A DNA stretch of 64,000 nt. Origin: Pithys albifrons albifrons. Lineage: Eukaryota > Chordata > Aves > Passeriformes > Thamnophilidae. Every line of letters begins with the position of its first letter. The first letter of the stretch is position 1. The notes below the pieces were generated by a model. The model worked only from the letters and a program-made list of their open reading frames with translations. It did no database searches and was not told the DNA's origin. Shown in pieces: positions 24,062 to 36,747 of this stretch. Position numbers and translations under genes: made by a program. The DNA is taken from NCBI RefSeq assembly GCF_047495875.1, contig NC_092465.1, positions 12,594,660 through 12,658,659 of the forward strand. The letters are read 5' to 3'.

Positions 24062-24556
24062 TATATACACACACATGCATACACACGGAATGAAGTTGAG
24101 CAGCGTGCAGGAAGACGCTAGAGCGCTTTCAAGCCCTGACATAAGAGGAAAACTGTCTGTAGGGTCCGTTTTCTCTTCCCCCCGCCCTTTAAGAAAAAAA
24201 AGGGAAATCTAAACCTTCCCACCCTTTCGGCGCGGGAGCAGCGCACTGCTCCGGATTCTCTCTCTCTTGCCTCCCCCCTCAGCCTCTTCCATCCCGGATC
24301 GCCCCCTCGCCTCGGCGAACCGCACGATTTTGGGAGCGAGGCTTTCTGCAGGGGCGGTGGAGCCCCGCCGTGCCGCCCAGGAGCGGGCGGGGAGCCGGCA
24401 GCCCCTCCACGCCCCGCTCAGCTGGAGCGCATCTGCAGCGAACCCACACAAATTCCCCTTCCTCGGGGAAAGCCGCCCTGATCCTCCCCGAACAGCAGAA
24501 GTTCGGCTTGTGCAGATTCGCTCGCGCAGAGGCGGGGATGGAGCTGGGGGTGGTTT

Positions 24557-24593
24557 TCCTCTAACTTTGGTGGTTATGTTGCTTTTTCCCCAG
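24557..24593 (+). other. Candidate splice acceptor with branch site, plus strand
   Basis: A CTCTAAC branch-site-like sequence near 24560 is followed about 25-30 bases later by GCTTTTTCCCCAG, which ends at 24593. This is a good polypyrimidine tract and AG acceptor. The sequence that follows (from 24594) is GC-rich and open in one frame to about 24770 but resembles no known protein. No strong matching plus-strand donor was found upstream within the island. If used, transcription would run rightward, opposite to the donor at 23460. Confidence 0.35.
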
Positions 24594-24637
24594 GAGTTTG
24601 CGCGACTTTTCAAGCCCCCGCCCCGGCAAGGCTGGAG

Positions 24638-24673
24638 GCAGCAGAACTCCGCGGAGCAGCAGAACTCCGCGGA
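24638..24673. repeat. 18-bp perfect tandem duplication
   Basis: GCAGCAGAACTCCGCGGA occurs twice head to tail, at 24638-24655 and 24656-24673. The unit length is a multiple of three, so any frame through it stays open. It lies in the putative plus-strand exon after the acceptor at 24593. Two perfect copies suggest a recent slippage duplication. Confidence 0.95.
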
Positions 24674-25373
24674 ACATCCCGGTGCCGCGGACATAGGCCT
24701 GGGGAGCCAGCGCCCGCACACGGGAGGCTTTACGCGCCAGGAACATCTTGTGGGGGAAAGCATTCTTTAAAGACAGCTCCCTAAAGGCGATAAGTAATCT
24801 CACGGGAGGACGATGATCTAGTTTAATCCTCGTGGTTTGGGGCCGAGGCTACGAGGAGTGGAAGAAGAATCTCCAAAAAGTGCCCGGCTCCCACCCCAAA
24901 TATCTTTTTTTGCAATGATGTGATTCATTAATAGTAGTACCAATGAGAAACGCAGCAGTATGAACTTGAGCTTCGGCCAGGCTGGGCTTGTCATTTGATT
25001 TGTTTTGATTTCTTTGACTACGGAATCTAACAAAAGTTTGAAACACAACCAGATGCTGCTGGGGAGGGTCACCACGCTATACCCCAGAGCAAGCTCAAAC
25101 TCGCCGTATCATCAGGGTATCTGACTCCGGCAGGATTATGGCCAGTACCATGGCAACCGCATGCCACATCAGCCCCGAGCTTCACTTTCAGTCCCCTGGG
25201 CAGTGTTAACATTTGCCAGCGGATTTGCCCGACACGCAGCCCAGGTCCGGGCAAGTGGAAAATGAGCCTAAACCACTCGGAAACCTTCCTCTTCTGGCCT
25301 GTGCAAAGCAACACGGCAAGACCATTCCATACTAAAATTTTCATCCTAAAATCCTGCACAAATACTTTTTTTC

Positions 25374-25394
25374 GGGGGGGGGTCGGGGGGGGGG
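25374..25394 (+). repeat. G-rich tract, G-quadruplex potential
   Basis: G-runs of 9 and 10 separated by TC, followed within 20 bases by GGGAG and further GG doublets. The arrangement can satisfy a G-quadruplex pattern on the plus strand. It sits roughly 600 bp to the right of the CpG island. Homopolymer length is subject to assembly error. Confidence 0.85.
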
Positions 25395-27489
25395 AGAAGG
25401 GAGTTGGTTGTGGGGTTGGCATTAGAAGCCTGATATTTGATGGCGACAACTAGCTCCTCATGCACGCCCAAATTCCATTTATTTCACTCAGACAGCTTGT
25501 GAGGCAACAGGTTATTTTGCCAACCACCAACACTGCAACTTCTTTTGGGTCAAAGTCTAGCATTACTATGCACCCGCTATCTCATCCAAAAAATTCTTTC
25601 CCCTCTCCACGGCACACATGCAGTCCGTGCTAGCACAGCAGCCCAACCTTACCCCATGCAAGTGGGTAATTTTGTGCTGAGAGGAGTTTCATTACACCTA
25701 CTACTGATGAGCAAAATGCAAGGGGAAAAGGGGGGGTTTGGTTACCAAAAGTAGGAAAAAACCAAGTCTTTGATCTCCAAAAAACAAAGCTCACTTTTGT
25801 TCCCAGGTTACTTTACTGGGAAGAGATGACCTGGCAGCTTGGGAAATGGGTTAGAATAATTTTGGATGGATCAAAAAGAGAAGCTGGCAAACAATTAACA
25901 CCAGTTATGTTCTAATTTCTTGCTGCACAGTTACAAACACATGTACATCCAGACTGTTGGCCAAGAACATACTTAAAATGGAAAGAAAGAAGAATTAAAG
26001 GATTAATTCAGAGTTAGGAAAAGAAGGACAGTTTCCCCTTCTAGAATTCACACATGTCAGTCGTTTAGAAGATGGAGATTTTTAAGCCTGGATGGAAACT
26101 CCTCCTTTTTGTCTGAAGGATGATGGCTGGCGACGGCTGGAGTTTTTTGAGAACTTTGAGTCAGCTATTACATTATCTGCCTGCTGTAGCTCATCTATCC
26201 TTCCCTCTCCTGCTCTGCTCATTGAACTGCCCTCTCTTAATCTTCCATAGGTGTCCAAGATTAAATAGACGACAGAATGACTGACATTTGGTATACATAA
26301 AAGAACCAAAATATGAACAAGAGGTCAAAGTGCAAATCTTCCCTCTGGTCTTCCCTCCTGCTCTTGTACAACTTGATAGGGATGAAACCAAGTACTGATA
26401 TAAAGATATACGACATCGTGTACTGAATATACCTTGCTGTAGCAGGAGCATGTGGATATAGAAGATACATTCCAAAATGTTCAGGACTAAGGAAAGAAGG
26501 TTTTTTAATCACAATTTTAGAGAAAAGCTCTCACAATGATAAAAGATTGATTTACCACCAGGTCCAGGATTGCTAATCTGGGATCTGTCCCACTTCTGTA
26601 AACTCAGTGGAAAGAATCTGGAAGTTAGACTAGCCTCAAAAGCTGCAAATGTGGCTGTTAAAATGTTTTATATAGCTCTGAAAGAGGACTGTAATTTTTT
26701 TATTAAAGTACATCTTTAAAGAAAATTGTTGAAAAACCAATAGGGGATGCTCCATTCTGTTCTGTTCTGTTCATGTCTATATGATTTATTTCTATAAATC
26801 TTCATAGATCCTTACGATAAATTAAAAGGCCATTTGAGTATTCCAAAGGATAATCACAGGTAAAAGCGACTAGAAAAAAAATCACATTTAAATATGCTTC
26901 TCTTTTAGAATGTAGAAAATAATTACATATGGGATGATCATTAGCAGATAAGAGGCCTAAAACCATGTTTCATGCAACTCATATCTTTATGATGTCTGGT
27001 TTAAGTCCAAGTGGGAAGTAATACATGAGCAGTTCTGCCCTGATTTAAACAGCTGTACCAACTCTGGGGTCAATGAAGTTGCACTGAACCTGAATGCAAC
27101 TTGTATCTATCGAATATAATTAATCACAATGATATTTAATGAATTAACAATGTCATGTGCAATGCTGGCTCAGAATTTTACTAGAATAGGGAGGATTTTT
27201 TGGCACAGTACATTCCCTTCTTTTTTTAAAAGTCACCCTCTTACCTGGGGGAAATCGTAACTGTGGGTAGACAATGAGACAATACTCATCAAGATGATAT
27301 GCAGCTCTGATTCCTATCTCCCTCCATGTATGTGTTGTTTCTTGTTTAAAGCTTCAGTGTTAAGTTTCTTGAGGCAGGTGCCATCTTCCCACATTCTACA
27401 TTTTGATTAAGCCTTATTTTATGTTTTCCTCTCTCCAAAGCATATTTGAAGTATAACTTCAATGCTAATTTCCTGATAGTTGCCGCTTC

Positions 27490-27514
27490 TTTTTTTTTTT
27501 TTTTTTTTTTTTTT
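27490..27514. repeat. T25 homopolymer
   Basis: Twenty-five T residues; on the minus strand an A25 run. I checked the sequence to its right (5' of the A-run on the minus strand) for a processed pseudogene or SINE ending in poly-A and found nothing recognisable. It is therefore recorded as a simple repeat. Confidence 0.95.
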
Positions 27515-30500
27515 GAGTTGTTGAACTGGAAGGATCCATTCTTGCCAGGTTTAATCTACACTGGAACATGAATGTAATGCTAATGCCATAAACTCTTCTA
27601 GAGTTTTTCCATGATTAAAAACCAGTACTTCCATGCTACATCAGCAAAGGAGGCATTACTTTTATTTATGCAAAACTGGTCTGGAAGCCAGCCTTTTATT
27701 TCAGAGAGCATGCAAGATCTTACTCAACTTTAAATAGAAATTGAAATACCCATCTAAAACAAGACCTTATTCACATGACTACATACACTGAAATTACTGC
27801 TCATAAAATGATAAGCAAACCATTTAAATGGGTATTCACCATGAACTAAGGATATATACACCATCCATTACCTGTCTTAACAGAAGAACAGAAGCTTCTT
27901 CAAAATGCACAGAGCCTGTCATGTCTGCACAGTTTTCAGGAAGTGTTGCACTTGTGGCTACTCCTGCCAGACCCAACCTGTTGTTGGAGGGTGAGAGGTC
28001 CCTTCTCCTTCTCAGATCTGAAAAAGAAAGCACAATTTGCTCCAAGAGTAGCAATTCCAAACTCAAACACCCAAATTACAGAAAGTTTAATATGAAAAGC
28101 TCAGGGATGTGTTATGCCTCCTACAGTGTTTCCAGTTGTTAGAAAAGCAGCAGTACCTTGTGCTTATGTGGGGAAAGGAAAACAGTGGCACTGCAGAAGC
28201 ATTGCTCTTTGGCACAGATGTGAAAACAAAATGTGCAGATTCTAAGGAATGGTCTTTTCTCATGAGACTTTGCAGTTTCCAATTCTTTATTTTCCTTCTC
28301 CCTGTCCCTCTAACTGCAGCCCCCTCTGCCAGCCAGGAGATGAGCTACAGGGCTCTGCCTGCCTGGGAGTTGGAGAAAGGAGCTGGGCAGCACAGTAGTC
28401 TTGCAGAGCTCCTTCCAGGCTTCATCTCTCCCCAGCAAAATGCTTGATTGGATGAGGAGGCAGATAACAATTTTCTTACCCAGGGTTGATTGGGTTACAT
28501 GAAGTCTATTGTCTGCTTAGAGGGAGAAGAGAGCAGGGATGCACAAAATAGTAACTGTGGTACCTGAAAGTGGCATTGTGTGAAGAACTGCAAACGAGTG
28601 GAGTTGGCAATGTACAGAAAGCAAAACTCGGCCATTGATATGAAGTTAATGAGATTTGTTGGAAGCTATGTTTATATTTCATGAGGGAAAACTAGGGAGA
28701 AGACTTTTCATTCTACTCCAGGAAGAGAAAATTTGTTAGGTTTGCAGAAAAATAGAAATCCCTGTCAGCATAAAATGTATAATCTAGATCTGTAGATGTT
28801 ACACTGTATTGCATATAGACACTGTGTATCAGTGTATATGAATAATTTGCACTGGTTTACGCTGAAGTCAGGCTGCTAAAGCATTATCTGTTGTGGCCAG
28901 TGACTTTAATAAAAAGTTTGTGCTTTCCCCCAGACAAATATCTTTATCCATTTAACCTTTATAGTTCTTTAAGTATTAATTAGGATCTCTAATGCCTTTC
29001 TCATCCAAGGCCAGATAAAGAATCCCTGGTAAAACTGGAAAGGAAATCCCAATTCGTAGTCCCAAATTCAGGCTACTAGATAATGCTGTCTCACGAAGAA
29101 ATCCTTTGTCAGAACTCAGTCTTCTTTCTTCTGCCTTGACTTTAAGGGTATATAACTAATTGAAAACCATCTCACCTTTTTTAATTTTTAAAATCACTTT
29201 TCTAACTCTTTTGGAGGAATTACAAAAATCTTCTTGCATTTCAGCAAAACCATGAACTGTTGTGCTAGTCTTAGTTTTAGGAGTCTGTAAAGGAATAAAA
29301 GCATTCAAAATAATAATATGAGCATATCCTCCACATCTCAGAGTTCTTGTGTACTGAGGGCCCCTTTCTCAAGATAACATCTCCAAGGGTTGCAGAACAA
29401 TAGCCAAAGTTGTATAACTCCTAAGAGTTTCAGAAACAGTTCCTATTTTTCAGTACTCAAATGATCAGAAGTAACCTGCCTTCTTTGAAAATGAGATGTC
29501 TGTGAATTATCTCAAGTAAGGCATCCAAAATACATTCTTTACTGTAATTCTTGACTAAGCAAAGAATGTGGTCACAGGTGTATGAAACTGCTGGATGAAC
29601 AGCACAAGGTATCTGAAAACTCTTATCAAGCCAATGTGAATATCCACTATGTTTGTTGAATAAATGAGTGACACCAACATCTTGGCATCAAAAGGACCCC
29701 ATATCCCTAAATAATAGCCCTCCTCTGTACTGCCCACAGAGGTCCAGCACAGTTTTGCTGAAGCGACAAGTAACGTTTGCAGTCATACTTAATATATTTC
29801 AAATTGGTTATATTGTTTACAGATTGCTTATGTCAAAACTGGTGAATTCTCCAGTGTGCTTTAGGATTTATGCATTCTAGTTCTTTGAAAGGTTTTTTCT
29901 TATTTGTTGCTACCTGCAAAAATATATATCTTGGCCCCAATTCACAGTGGAACAATGTTAGGTCATTATTCCTTGAATTGTTAGGCTGTAAAGAAGCAAT
30001 TTCTCACTAACCTGTGACACAGGAAATTGTGATTCTGATATCAGGTCATTGCTGGAGTTCCTTTTACAACAATCTGTTTTTCTGTCAGCAAATGACATTT
30101 ATGTATTATTTCTAAGAAGTGTAGCCTTCAATATTTTTGTATGTATACATTCAATATTTCTCTTCTGCCTCTTATTCTGCATAGCCTGGAATTTTAATAT
30201 ATGATTCAACTGATAAATAAATATATTTTGATTGATAGTGCAAATACCTGGCAGCTGAAACTAGTGCTACCTCAAAGCGCTTCTCAGAATAGTTGAGTTT
30301 CCTGCTTTTGTTTTCCCTGAGATCTCTCTCATAAAGCATTGCAATGAATGATTAATGCTTGGATACCCCTTTTCTCTAGATTTTCTGCTGAACTTAATGT
30401 GTTACCCAGTGCTCTGTATGGAGGGAACACAATCCAAACTGCCACCGTGGCAAGATTCAATACTCTATTTAATTGGGTTTGGTTTTAGGAACCACAATCA

Positions 30501-33500
30501 CTGGTGAGCTTCAGAACTTCCTCTTATGAGAAGAGAATAAATATATTTTACCAATGTAAAGCAGCCTAATGCAGTTGTTTTATTCTACTCTTTTGAAATT
30601 GGGAAACATGTAAAACATTTGACAGATGACAGTGTGCATATGTTTTACCAATAAATATGCATATTGGCTATACAAGAAGTGGTTTACTAGCAGAATATGT
30701 TTTACATATACTTAGGGAACTGATGCTATAAAGTTACCACATCCACAGAGACAAAACTTATTTCCATTGAAATGCACACATCATCAAACCTTTCCACAGA
30801 ACTAAAGCACTTCTCTCCCTCTGTTACTGTTTTTTTAGGATAATACGCACAGATAGGTAGCTCTATAATACTAATATAATTTCTTGCAGAAAGAAAGATC
30901 CCAAACATTTCCAAAACAGAGCCTAAATACTGCTGGCTTTACACACAGGAGGTGATCTATGTGTCTCATGGGATATAGTCCTCAGTGGCAGGTAATACAT
31001 GTACTAGGTCACATAGCCACACACAAGATAAACATGTAACTTCTATACATTAGAATCACACTGCACCATTAATAATCCGAGACAATTTAGACCTGTTAAT
31101 ATGTTTATGGAACAATGTCATCAACAGAAGTGACTAGCAAGAACCATATGAACTTTCACCAAAACTGAAATTAATTTCTACTCCCTACTAATCATTCACT
31201 CATTTCAATCGTTTCTGATACATGGAATCAAAGTTTTCCAAAAAAGAATGAAAATTACAACATTTATACTAATAAACAAACCAAGACCAAATAAATTCCA
31301 TGCCTAAAGACTTCCAAAATTTGGAGTGAACAAATCCTAGAAAATGTACTGTAGTAGCAATCACACACAAGAAGAGGGGTTATGCTACTAATATGTAGTT
31401 ATTAATCCCTGATTTCCTCAGAATCACCAATCAAATAATTATTCAGCATCAAACATGGGTTAGAAAACCCCATTATATTATGTTGACATAAAAATGAGGA
31501 GTAAATCTGGTTCTTTTGGTAATATGACCTCTTAATAGGACAATTCATCTTCTAGTATCACTGCAAAATTCTCAATTCCAGCTGTCAGAGCTGATATGAT
31601 GTAACCTAAATACTAAATATAACATGGTAAGAGTGACAGAAAATGTGGGCACAAGGCTGAGCATCTCATCTAGTGCTCTTGGTTTCCTGTGTATCAATGC
31701 ACAGGGAGAAAATTGTGCACAAGCCACGTCAGAGCATGTAAGTCAGGCTGTTGTGAATCCCTTTTTGGAGAGCTGTGCTTTCCCCCAGCCACCCAGGAAG
31801 CCCCAAGGGGAGTCCAGCTTCCCCCAGCCAGGTGCTTATGGCATGAACGCCTCAGTACTGACCATGTAGATTGTAATCAATGCAAAGAACAACATTCCTC
31901 TCTTCAAAGATCATACACAGATGCTGACGACCACTGAATACAGCCCAGTAGTCCTGATTTATGAATATATTCTAAATATCAGAAGGAATACTCTTTAAAG
32001 TCCTTCTGTCGTTTGGTTGCAGCACCCCTAAGCAGCAGTAGTGTCCCCCAGAACTGGGCTTGTAACTCATGGGATCCTGGTGTAGTTCAATAGTTTGCTG
32101 CATCCTGAGACTTCTCTCAACACAGCTCCCACAACTTGTCTGAAAACCAAAATGTTCTGAAATGAACCTACTTAAGCCAGCAAACATTTTTTTACACCAC
32201 TATTTTACATTTTCCCCTTCTGACCACACAAGCATGAATCATGGTAAAAGTAATCGGGTACACCCTGGAGGATTGTCCTTGCCCAGCCTTTTCCTCAGCT
32301 TTCACAGAATGTCACAGTTGCCACCTGAAGTGTGTGACACCTTTCAGGATCATGACACAAAGAAACTGAGTCTACTGAGTCTATAGCACTTTCCACCAGC
32401 CTGAGTTGGGTTCCCTCACCTTTCCATCCAGGGGTGTTATGCACAGACCAACTCTTTTTTTCCAAGTGCTTTCTAGCCAATGCCCATTTTCTCCAGCTTT
32501 TTAAAAGAGTTAACTGTCCAGGACAAAGTTATTTAATCAAATTCTGGATGAGTTTGGACAAAAACACAAAGCAAACACAGTAAAAGGCTAGAGCTAATGT
32601 AACCTGAGACAGTGCATATCGTGTAGTCAAAAAGTAGAAAGCTCAAAATGTATTGTAGGGGAATAATGCAATCTATGAGTGATGCAGTCAGAACCATGAG
32701 AAAGCCCACAACAAACAAAACCTGCAGTTCAGAAGACCACAGTGAGCCCTGGGTCTTGCATGGGTACAGTCCATGAGGAAATGGGTCATCCCAGATACAA
32801 CACTTTCCAGCGAGCAAAGAGCTCCAGCCACAAGTGTCATTCAGGGATTGTGCAACTTGCAACTGAGCTGCTGATCTCTGGTCTCCCTCCCACCAACATC
32901 TTCGAAAAGTGTTCCTGCAAGCTACAAAACACTCAGCTTCCACAAAGCAACTGGAGACAGCTGTGCAGAAAGTACAGCACAGGCTCAGAGCATTGATGTT
33001 TGATTTTCTCCAGTGATTGTCACTGGGATCACTAAATAGTAGGAGAGGGGCTCACATGCCTCTAGTGCAGTGCCAACAATACAGTCACAGAAATCAAAGT
33101 CTGAGAGCAGCTTTGAACAATTCTAATTAACACTGTTAACAGTTCAGCAAAGGGAACTCAATGTCATGAAGTGCAGCCAGCAAAGTGAAATGGTTTAGTG
33201 ACATTCAGGAGGTCTGCATGATGCTGTGTGGACTTTTAGCACAGAACATCTGGAGGAAGGCCTGGAAATTATTTACTTTTTTTTTTTTTTTAAATCCATT
33301 TCCCTAGATTTGAATCAACAATGACATTTCTTTGACCATTTCAGTCTCCTGAAAGGATACACCAATTTTTGTTCCTACAAAAAAGGTTTGTAAGATCTTT
33401 TGGAAACAAAGTGGTCAGAGGCCCCACCTTGCACTTCATCTGAAGGATATCCAAGCAAACATTGCCTTCTCATACCATGCTGGGCCATCATCTCAATGCT

Positions 33501-34252
33501 GAAGCAATGAAAGGATTGCCATCAGCTGAGTCACCAAGACTGATTCCTGCAGCTCCTCTGTGGTCCTTGATGTATCCAATTCCAGAACAGCACTGACCTT
33601 GTCTGATCTCAGAGAGTTTTTGAAAGCCCAGCACAAAGAAATTTCCACGCCAGCTCCTTCATTCATGTTAAGCTTTATGGTTCCTCTGCAATGGCTAAAA
33701 GGTTATGAAGAGAAGGAAGCACATGAAGTATCTCCCTGGTATGGAAATCACATATATGGTGATGAGTTTACAGCACCCAGCACAGACATGTTTAAGAAGC
33801 AGCTCAGTTGTGGTGCACTGCATAGGGAGAGTACAAAACTCACACGAGGCAGATCTGGTGGAGTGAGCTATGAGGATACTCTCAGACAAACAGCAGGAAA
33901 ATCCTCTGAAGCCTTCCATCCTGTGTTCTCTGTATATGCTGCATCTGCTCCAGAATGGCAGAAGACTATTCTAGGCACATTTTATGGAGTTCTTAAAAAT
34001 GTTATTGGGACTATATATTGTATCCCTTTGCCAGTAAAGCCAGATGACTGCACCATAGGCTAGATCTCCAGATGGTTTAAATCATGGGTCTTGCTCTAAT
34101 TTGCTCTAGCAAAGGATCTGGCCCCATGAGTCTAACTACACGAGGTAGATGGAGCTATAAAGAATGTGCCAAATGAGCTAAAATAGCTTTTCTAAAAATA
34201 AATACCACAATAGGACTTCCAGTGCTACACATAGGCATTAGTTCTGTCAAAA

Positions 34253-34617
34253 TAGGGTTGCCAATCCCAGGCATTCAAAAATCATGAGTTGGACATAAGT
34301 TTGGCTTTAAACAAACCCACAAGATTAAAGAGAAACAAGCAAACAGTAATATCTAAGTACCTCTTTTGGTTTGCATTCTTGTATTTTTTGAGCCTTCAGG
34401 ACAAACATTGGTCACCTTTTAAAGCTTTCTCTATTTTTTTTCCTTCTTTACTCTTTCCTCTTTCTTGGAAGCAGCAGGGCGAGAAACTTGCTGCTAAGAA
34501 AAGAATGTTAAAAAAAAAGAGAGAAAGATTCCCATGTAATTGCCTGACTCCAGAAATTTAGCTTTTAAGAAGAATATCATGAGACTCATGATAAAATCAT
34601 GAGAGTTGGCAACACTA
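34253..34617. mobile_element. hAT-like non-autonomous DNA transposon (MITE) relic
   Basis: A 365-bp unit has terminal inverted repeats. The left end is TAGGGTTGCCAATCC; the right end, reverse-complemented, is TAGTGTTGCCAACTC, with 12 of 15 bases equal. These resemble the CAGGGTTGCCA-type ends of hAT elements. Just inside both ends lies AAAATCATGAG followed by (AG)TTGG. The interior is T-rich then A/G-rich with GCGAGAAACTTGCTGCTAAG near 34480, similar to a repeat I recall from turtle and crocodilian genomes. It encodes no transposase. The 8-bp flanks (TGTCAAAA and TTAGTGAG) do not match, so the target duplication has decayed. Family naming is from memory and needs a library search. Confidence 0.65.
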
Positions 34618-36747
34618 TTAGTGAGCTGGAAATGATATAAAGCTCTCACTTCTGCAGTCTATGAAGTATCAGACTTTTAGTCACAAGCTTTTTATGCACA
34701 GAAAACCTGTCATTGCCATATAACTAGGCTTTTCATTGCCACAGGTCTTCAGATTTCCATTAAATCAATTCACAGAGTTTCTAGGGACCTTCTGTTTGTG
34801 TGCAGTCAAAAAAAATTTGGCAACAAAAGACTTGGAGCAAATTGCAGATGGACACAAATGGGAATGGGCTTGAAGCAGGCTGGGAGCCTGAAGGAATGGC
34901 TACATCTGGGGGAAATGAAGTATTTCCACACGGCTGTATTTACTGGACGTGTACAGCTCTCTGAAGAGCCAAACCCTCCCTCCAGGGATGGATCAGCAAA
35001 TCCACCTTTTACACTGACAAACTGGTAGGATCCCAAGGCAGGGAAAGAACAAACAAACGCAGAGAATTGCTTTGGCAACTTGACATCTACAAAATACATA
35101 GAAAAGATTACCATGTAACAGGGGTAAGGAAGCTCCCAGTAGCATGGGGCATTGTCCTCATTATTACGTCCAGTCAGTGCTAATCCACCACAACAGGAGT
35201 AATTCAAATTAGATGTGTGAAAAAATGAGTTCATCACAATCCAGGATATGGGCAGTTCCAGGCATCAATCCCACCCAAAAAGAGAAGTTGGGTAACCTTT
35301 GTGTGCCTGATGCTGCCACAGTAGAGTGGGTCACTCCAGGTGTAACAGGCTCCAATTAACTCTGCGAGATGCAAAGGTCCTTACCTAGGTCACAGGAAAG
35401 TGAGACACTGCTCCATGCCTTTGAAAACCTATTAGGAAACATTGATCCTCTCAAATGAAAGTTTGAAAGACTTGCACTAGAGTTAGGAAAAGAGATACAG
35501 ATAGGTGTGAGTACATCACACCTCTCTGGGACTGTTAAAAGGCCCCCACTGCTGAGGCAATAGCATATGACAAAGCTAACACATCCAAAAGAATAATTTG
35601 TTATTTGCCTTTGTATGCAAAGCTCACACATGTTCCTTCAGAAGTGAGTTTTAAGTGAGATTTCAGGTGCCACTGGCTGCTTTGTGGCTAATGGAGCTCA
35701 AATACCCAGCAATGTTCAAGCTGGGCATGTGGAATTTGTGGTATGGTTTTAGACGGAGAGAGCTTGACACTTAAACAGCTCATCTACTTCCTCAGCACAG
35801 ACTGCAGAGCCAGGAGAACACTATAGCAAACTTAGTTACTGATAAGGGAAAAGTCACCAGGACCGACTCTGATGAATCTTGCACCAAAGCAAAGCAGGAA
35901 AAAATCAATTAAACTCAGTGAATGACACTAGCACAAGCCCATCCCCAGAAGAATTTCTTAAGGTTATAAATAACAAATTCCAGAGGAGAACACCTGGACC
36001 CAGCTGAAGTGTCCTGTGACTCAAGATCACCTTTCCAAGGGTCTGTAACAATTTATGAGTTTGAGTGAAACAAGAAAAATGCAGTAGAGATTTTCAAAGC
36101 AGAGTTAGTTTTGAATTTTGAAGTCAAAACTGGAACCTGGAGAACCTCATGCAAGCACAGGAGCAACAGGACTGTAGATTTTATTTCTTGGCCTGTTTGA
36201 AGTCCTAGACCTGCTATAGTGAAAGGAGCTCTCCACTTGCAAGGGAAAAGGTCACTGGAAAGCTCTGGAATATGGAATCAAGAGAGCTGCCTGCTCTTGA
36301 AAAGTATGTTCAATTCCTTTAACATTCAGAGAGGAGACAATGTTTTTTTTTTGTGTCATGGTGCTGGACTTTTTGAGATGCTCTGTGTCCAGAAATCCCA
36401 AAGAGCCAAACCCCACATGTCCTAAACTGTATGAGAGTGGTTTGGTTAACACATTCCTTACTGAAGAGCCCTAGAGTAGCTGTGTAGGTCCTGCAGAGCT
36501 GCCAAGTAAATACATCTGTTAGATGCACATTTTATCTCAGGGGTGCTGAAATGTCAGACTGATTTCACGTAGGATCTATAAATAAATAAACTAACTTGTT
36601 GAATTCTAAACAAATTTGTGAAGCTCACGTCATCATATCTGTTTTGGTTTCAATGTTTTCTGTATATGTGAAACAGTTCAACTACAAAGCTGGTAAGTAG
36701 ATGATGCTCAGTTAACGGACCAGAACGATGACTTCAACTGTGACAAT

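Larger units (their letters stand above)
22630..24790. promoter_or_regulatory. CpG island, likely promoter region
   Basis: CpG dinucleotides are dense in 22630-22840 and again in 23270-24780, while the flanks on both sides are CpG-poor and AT-rich. GC-box-like GGGCGGGG sequences occur near 23926 and 24385. In vertebrates such islands mark promoters and first exons. No conserved protein is recognisable in any frame, so first-exon sequence here is probably untranslated. Minus-strand evidence is a TATATAAAG box at 24053-24061 and a consensus donor CAG|GTGAGC at 23460/23459. Plus-strand evidence is a polypyrimidine tract and AG acceptor at 24593. The island could drive one gene in either direction or be bidirectional. 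The gene is not identified. Confidence 0.88.
24791..34252. other. Long non-coding stretch with G-tract and T-tract
   Basis: The CpG density of the island decays by about 25200. After that the DNA is AT-rich with no recognised exon or transposon. Visible items are G-runs at about 25374-25394, three TCTGT-type units near 26757-26771, a T25 tract at 27490-27514 and a T-rich run near 33278-33292. The 167-codon plus frame at 33560-34063 begins with GTG and matches no family I know. Confidence 0.55.

Noticed and set aside
23546..24142. 198-codon minus-strand frame in the CpG island
   Set aside because: It starts upstream of the TATA-type box, crosses the alternating TA/CA run and ends in poly-glycine from the G27 tract. 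GC-rich composition explains the lack of stops.
24209..24770. Overlapping frames of 184 (minus) and 167 (plus) codons in the CpG island
   Set aside because: Both strands are open at once in stop-poor GC-rich DNA, and neither translation resembles a known protein.
26750..26775. TTCTG repeats suggesting a CR1 tail
   Set aside because: The sequence before the repeat does not resemble any CR1 3' region, so it is better read as a short simple repeat.
27300..27600. T25 tract as the poly-A of a minus-strand processed pseudogene
   Set aside because: Sequence to the right of the tract, which would be the 3' end of the retrocopy, shows no recognisable gene and no target-site duplication.
33560..34063. 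167-codon plus-strand open frame
   Set aside because: It starts with GTG and resembles no family I know. A frame of this length is not surprising by chance in 64 kb read in six frames.
34289..34561. 90-codon plus-strand frame
   Set aside because: It lies wholly inside the hAT-like inverted-repeat element and is rich in low-complexity Lys/Phe/Ser.
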